DNA from: Bacteroidota bacterium
Lineage (GTDB): Bacteria > Bacteroidota > Bacteroidia > Bacteroidales > Prolixibacteraceae
Assembly (NCBI GenBank): GCA_013203755.1
Contig: JABMPI010000052.1
Span: forward strand, 1 to 15,742
Length of the DNA: 15,742 nt
Direction: 5' to 3'
The notes below the pieces were generated by a model. That model did not search any database. It had not been told where the DNA came from and saw only the letters and a list, made by a program, of their open reading frames with translations. Shown here one piece after another: positions 13,545-15,742 of the stretch. Within the stretch, counting starts at the first letter, position 1, and each line of letters begins with the position of its first letter. A program made the position numbers and the translations under genes.

Positions 13545-14876
13545 ATGAAAGTAAACCTAAAAAGTCAAGTTGCAAGTTCTCTGTTATTATTAATAATGAT
13601 TGTTGGACTTGTAAATTCATGCCATGCAGTTGCGTTAGTTGAAGAGGATGGAAAATCTTTGGATTTAACCGTCTCAATTCCTACAGAAGGAAATAGTTGG
13701 GTAGTTGATGACACAGAGAAAAGTAAACAAATTGTAAAAAAGGGAGGAATTAGAAACTGGTCGGAAAATGAGACTAAAATCCGAACCTATTTTAAAACTA
13801 CAAAAACTGGAAAATTGGATGTTGGCATCTTTGTAAAAGCAACTTTCGGGTTTTCTAAAATAAAGGTTTCTTGTAATGGTAAAACAGAAATCGTACAGAT
13901 TGAAAGCAAAACAGAGGGAGAAATTCCAATTGGAATTTTCGAGGTTAAAAAGGCAGGATATCAATGGATAGAAATTCAAGGAGTTGATAAGTCAGGAGAT
14001 TTTTTTCCTGAGATCTCGAATATCTTAATTGGTGGCGAAGCAGCGAAAGAGAAAGTCTATTTTGCCAGGGAAGATTTTTATTGGGGCAGGCGTGGCCCAT
14101 CTGTTCACCTGAATTTTCAAATACCAGAGAACTCTGGCGACGTGTTGTATTTTTATAATGAAATAACAGTTCCCGAAAATAACGATGTTCTGGGCTCTTA
14201 TTTTATGGCTAACGGATTTGGGCAAGGTTATTTTGGAATGCAGGTAAATTCTCCAACAGAGCGGCGGATTCTGTTTTCGGTTTGGAGTCCGTTTAAAACA
14301 GATAATCCGGGTGATATTCCTGAAGATCAGAAAATAAAAATGCTTAAAAAAGGAGAGGGTGTGCACACTGGTGAATTTGGTAACGAAGGTTCTGGTGGGC
14401 AGAGTTATTACAAGTTTTTATGGAAAGCGGGTAACACCTATAAGTTTTTGTTGAAGGGCAAACCAACCGGAAATGAAGAGACCGATTTTACAGCTTGGTT
14501 TTTTGCGCCGGAAGTAAATGAGTGGAAGTTGATAGCCAGTTTCAGACGACCAAAAACAGATACTTATTTAACACGACCACATTCATTTTTAGAGAATTTC
14601 CACACCGAAACGGGAAATGTAACGCGTAAAGGATTGTACTCAAATCAGTGGATTTACACTATAAATAGCCAATGGATTGAATTAACTAAAATGAAATTTA
14701 CTGCCGATGCAACTGCCCGAAAAGAGTCGAGAATGGATTATTCCGGTGGTGCTGAAAATCAAGTGTTCTTTATGAAAAACTGTGGGTTTTTTAATGAAAC
14801 TACTGCTATTGATTCGTATTTTGATCGAAAAGCAAGTGGGATTCCGCCTGTTATTAATTTTGAGGAGTTACCATAA
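13545..14876 (+). CDS. Secreted lipoprotein with DUF5077-like and DUF3472-like domains
   Basis: 443 residues. The N-terminus has a lysine-containing start, a hydrophobic core (SSLLLLIMIVGLV) and a lipobox-like VNSC with Cys26, so it is probably a lipoprotein of the outer membrane or periplasm. Residues about 35-165 form a beta-rich domain resembling DUF5077 (EGNSWVVDD, FKTTKTGKLDVGIFVKA, KKAGYQWIEIQGV). Residues about 175-390 resemble DUF3472: GRRGPSVHLNFQIP, YFYNEITVPENNDVLGSYFMANGFGQGYFGMQ, FSVWSPF, the Glu/Gly stretch GEGVHTGEFGNEGSGGQSY, and LENFHTETGN. The function of these domains is not established; they often occur near carbohydrate-degradation genes in this phylum. Here it faces araA convergently. 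The domain calls are from memory of the family patterns. Confidence 0.8.
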   Translation: MKVNLKSQVASSLLLLIMIVGLVNSCHAVALVEEDGKSLDLTVSIPTEGNSWVVDDTEKSKQIVKKGGIRNWSENETKIRTYFKTTKTGKLDVGIFVKATFGFSKIKVSCNGKTEIVQIESKTEGEIPIGIFEVKKAGYQWIEIQGVDKSGDFFPEISNILIGGEAAKEKVYFAREDFYWGRRGPSVHLNFQIPENSGDVLYFYNEITVPENNDVLGSYFMANGFGQGYFGMQVNSPTERRILFSVWSPFKTDNPGDIPEDQKIKMLKKGEGVHTGEFGNEGSGGQSYYKFLWKAGNTYKFLLKGKPTGNEETDFTAWFFAPEVNEWKLIASFRRPKTDTYLTRPHSFLENFHTETGNVTRKGLYSNQWIYTINSQWIELTKMKFTADATARKESRMDYSGGAENQVFFMKNCGFFNETTAIDSYFDRKASGIPPVINFEELP

Positions 14877-14884
14877 ATATAAAT

Positions 14885-14926
14885 GTAAAAATCCATTTAG
14901 AAGATTTGGTCTAAATGGATTTTTAC
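14885..14926. terminator. Strong bidirectional terminator between the lipoprotein gene and araA
   Basis: A perfect 17-bp stem (14885-14901 with 14910-14926) has an 8-base loop. It carries A5 and T5 in its arms, so each strand ends in a T-rich arm. It lies 8 bases past one stop codon and 13 bases past the other (at 14940), so it serves both convergent genes. Confidence 0.85.
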
Positions 14927-14939
14927 GAAGGATTTTATC

Positions 14940-15742
14940 TTATTTCAATCCATTGGACAATAGGTAATAAACATCGTTCCAACGTAATTCCTTTTTGAAG
15001 TCGGAAACTTTGGTGTCTTTGTCGATTACCACAAATTCAACATCAGCAAATTCTGCAAACGTTTCAATATAATCGGGTGTTAAAGCCAGTGTAAAAGCTG
15101 AATGATGTGTTCCGCCTGCATAAATCCATGCAGCTGCTCCATCTGCTAAATTTGGATGTGTTTTCCAAAATGCCGAAGCAACGGGTAATTTGGGCATTTT
15201 TCCCAGCGGTTCAATTACATCCAATGTGTTAACTATAATACGGAAACGATTTCCCATATCAATTAAAGTTACATTCATGGCATCGCCGGTTGTACTTTCA
15301 AAAACCAAACGCGCGGGTGCATCTTTGCTTCCAATTCCCAAAGGATGAACTTCTAAACGCGGTTTTTTTGCTGCAATTGTTGGGCAAATCTCTAACATGT
15401 GTGCACCTAAAACGGCTTCGTTTTCTGGGTCGAGATGATAGGTGTAGTCTTCCATAAAAGAGCTTCCTCCTGGCATTCCGGCTGACATGGTTTTAATAAT
15501 GCGCAACAAAGCAGCTTGTTTCCAATCGCCTTCGGCACCAAAACCGTAACCTGCTGCCATTAATCGCTGCGATGCCAAGCCTGGCAGCTGTGCAAGCCCG
15601 GTTAGGTTTTCAAAGTTGGTGGTGAATGCTTTAAAATTGCCATCCACCATAAAACGTTTCATTGCAATTTCGTAACGCGCTTGTTCCCTAACATTCTCGT
15701 AATATTCGGCTCCCGGGTTACAATTCGCCGCAACTTCATAAG
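14940..15742 (-). CDS. araA: L-arabinose isomerase, C-terminal half (cut by right window edge)
   Basis: The frame is open to the right edge: residues YEVAANCNPGAEYYENVREQ precede the internal Met at 15662, so this is a partial gene. About 267 of roughly 500 residues are present. The enzyme converts L-arabinose to L-ribulose (EC 5.3.1.4) with a Mn2+ site. All four ligand positions known from E. coli AraA appear: Glu in GFGAEGDWK, Glu in SFMEDYTYH, His in LGAHMLEICP and His in GGTHHSAFT. The C-terminus (WNDVYYLLSNGLK) is normal. It suggests that an arabinose operon continues to the right of the window, complementing the xylose operon to the left. Its regulation cannot be seen because the 5' end is outside. 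Confidence 0.96.
   Translation of the reverse strand, partial: YEVAANCNPGAEYYENVREQARYEIAMKRFMVDGNFKAFTTNFENLTGLAQLPGLASQRLMAAGYGFGAEGDWKQAALLRIIKTMSAGMPGGSSFMEDYTYHLDPENEAVLGAHMLEICPTIAAKKPRLEVHPLGIGSKDAPARLVFESTTGDAMNVTLIDMGNRFRIIVNTLDVIEPLGKMPKLPVASAFWKTHPNLADGAAAWIYAGGTHHSAFTLALTPDYIETFAEFADVEFVVIDKDTKVSDFKKELRWNDVYYLLSNGLK

Noticed and set aside
13674..14366. Two - strand open frames inside the lipoprotein gene.
   Set aside because: They are antisense to a gene with a clear signal peptide and domain pattern, and lack recognisable motifs.
1..15742. CRISPR arrays, tRNA or rRNA genes, prophage or transposase genes.
   Set aside because: No regularly spaced repeats, cloverleaf-like sequences, rRNA-like segments or transposase/integrase motifs were seen on either strand.

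Overview
The window looks like a chromosomal segment of a member of the Bacteroidota, most likely a Marinilabiliales/Prolixibacteraceae-type saprophyte. Four things support this: a short Bacteroidota-type primary sigma factor; AT-rich DNA with almost no Shine-Dalgarno sequences; several promoters that match the Bacteroidota consensus (TTTG at -33, TAnnTTTG at -7); and the gene families present. The family names come from recognisable protein motifs; no database search was possible.

Layout, left to right. The 3' part of the primary sigma factor gene rpoD (+, cut by the left edge) ends at a hairpin terminator. It faces a leftward pentose block (8312 down to 938, - strand). In transcription order this block holds xylulokinase (xylB), a Tat-exported Gfo/Idh/MocA-family oxidoreductase, xylose isomerase (xylA), a D-xylose:H+ symporter of the XylE type, a strong terminator, and a second tandem XylE-like copy broken by one frameshift. 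Upstream of xylB, on the same strand, lies a GntR-type regulator (called XylR here by context). Divergent from it is a small nitroreductase-family gene (+), followed convergently by proline dehydrogenase (-). Next come an OmpH/Skp-like membrane-anchored periplasmic protein (+), a family 2 glycosyltransferase (+) and a DUF5077/DUF3472-type lipoprotein (+). A 17-bp-stem bidirectional terminator then separates these from the 3' half of L-arabinose isomerase (araA, -), which is cut by the right edge.

How it works together. Xylose enters by the symporter, is isomerised by XylA and phosphorylated by XylB to xylulose 5-phosphate. The regulator probably senses a pentose or derivative and controls both its own gene and the xyl operon. 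Both promoters carry the same 11-bp motif (GTTCTGTTCTG on the + strand) just downstream of the -7 box, where a repressor would block initiation. A perfect 20-bp palindrome just upstream of the -33 box of the xylB promoter may bind a second regulator. araA and possibly the DUF3472 lipoprotein extend the pentose theme.

The points most worth a second look are the xylB/xylR promoter architecture, the frameshifted symporter copy with a changed sugar-contact residue, the exported oxidoreductase inside a xylose operon, and several small intergenic repeats. No CRISPR array, RNA gene, phage or transposase gene was seen. No intergenic gap exceeds 300 bases. I found no convincing wholly new system.
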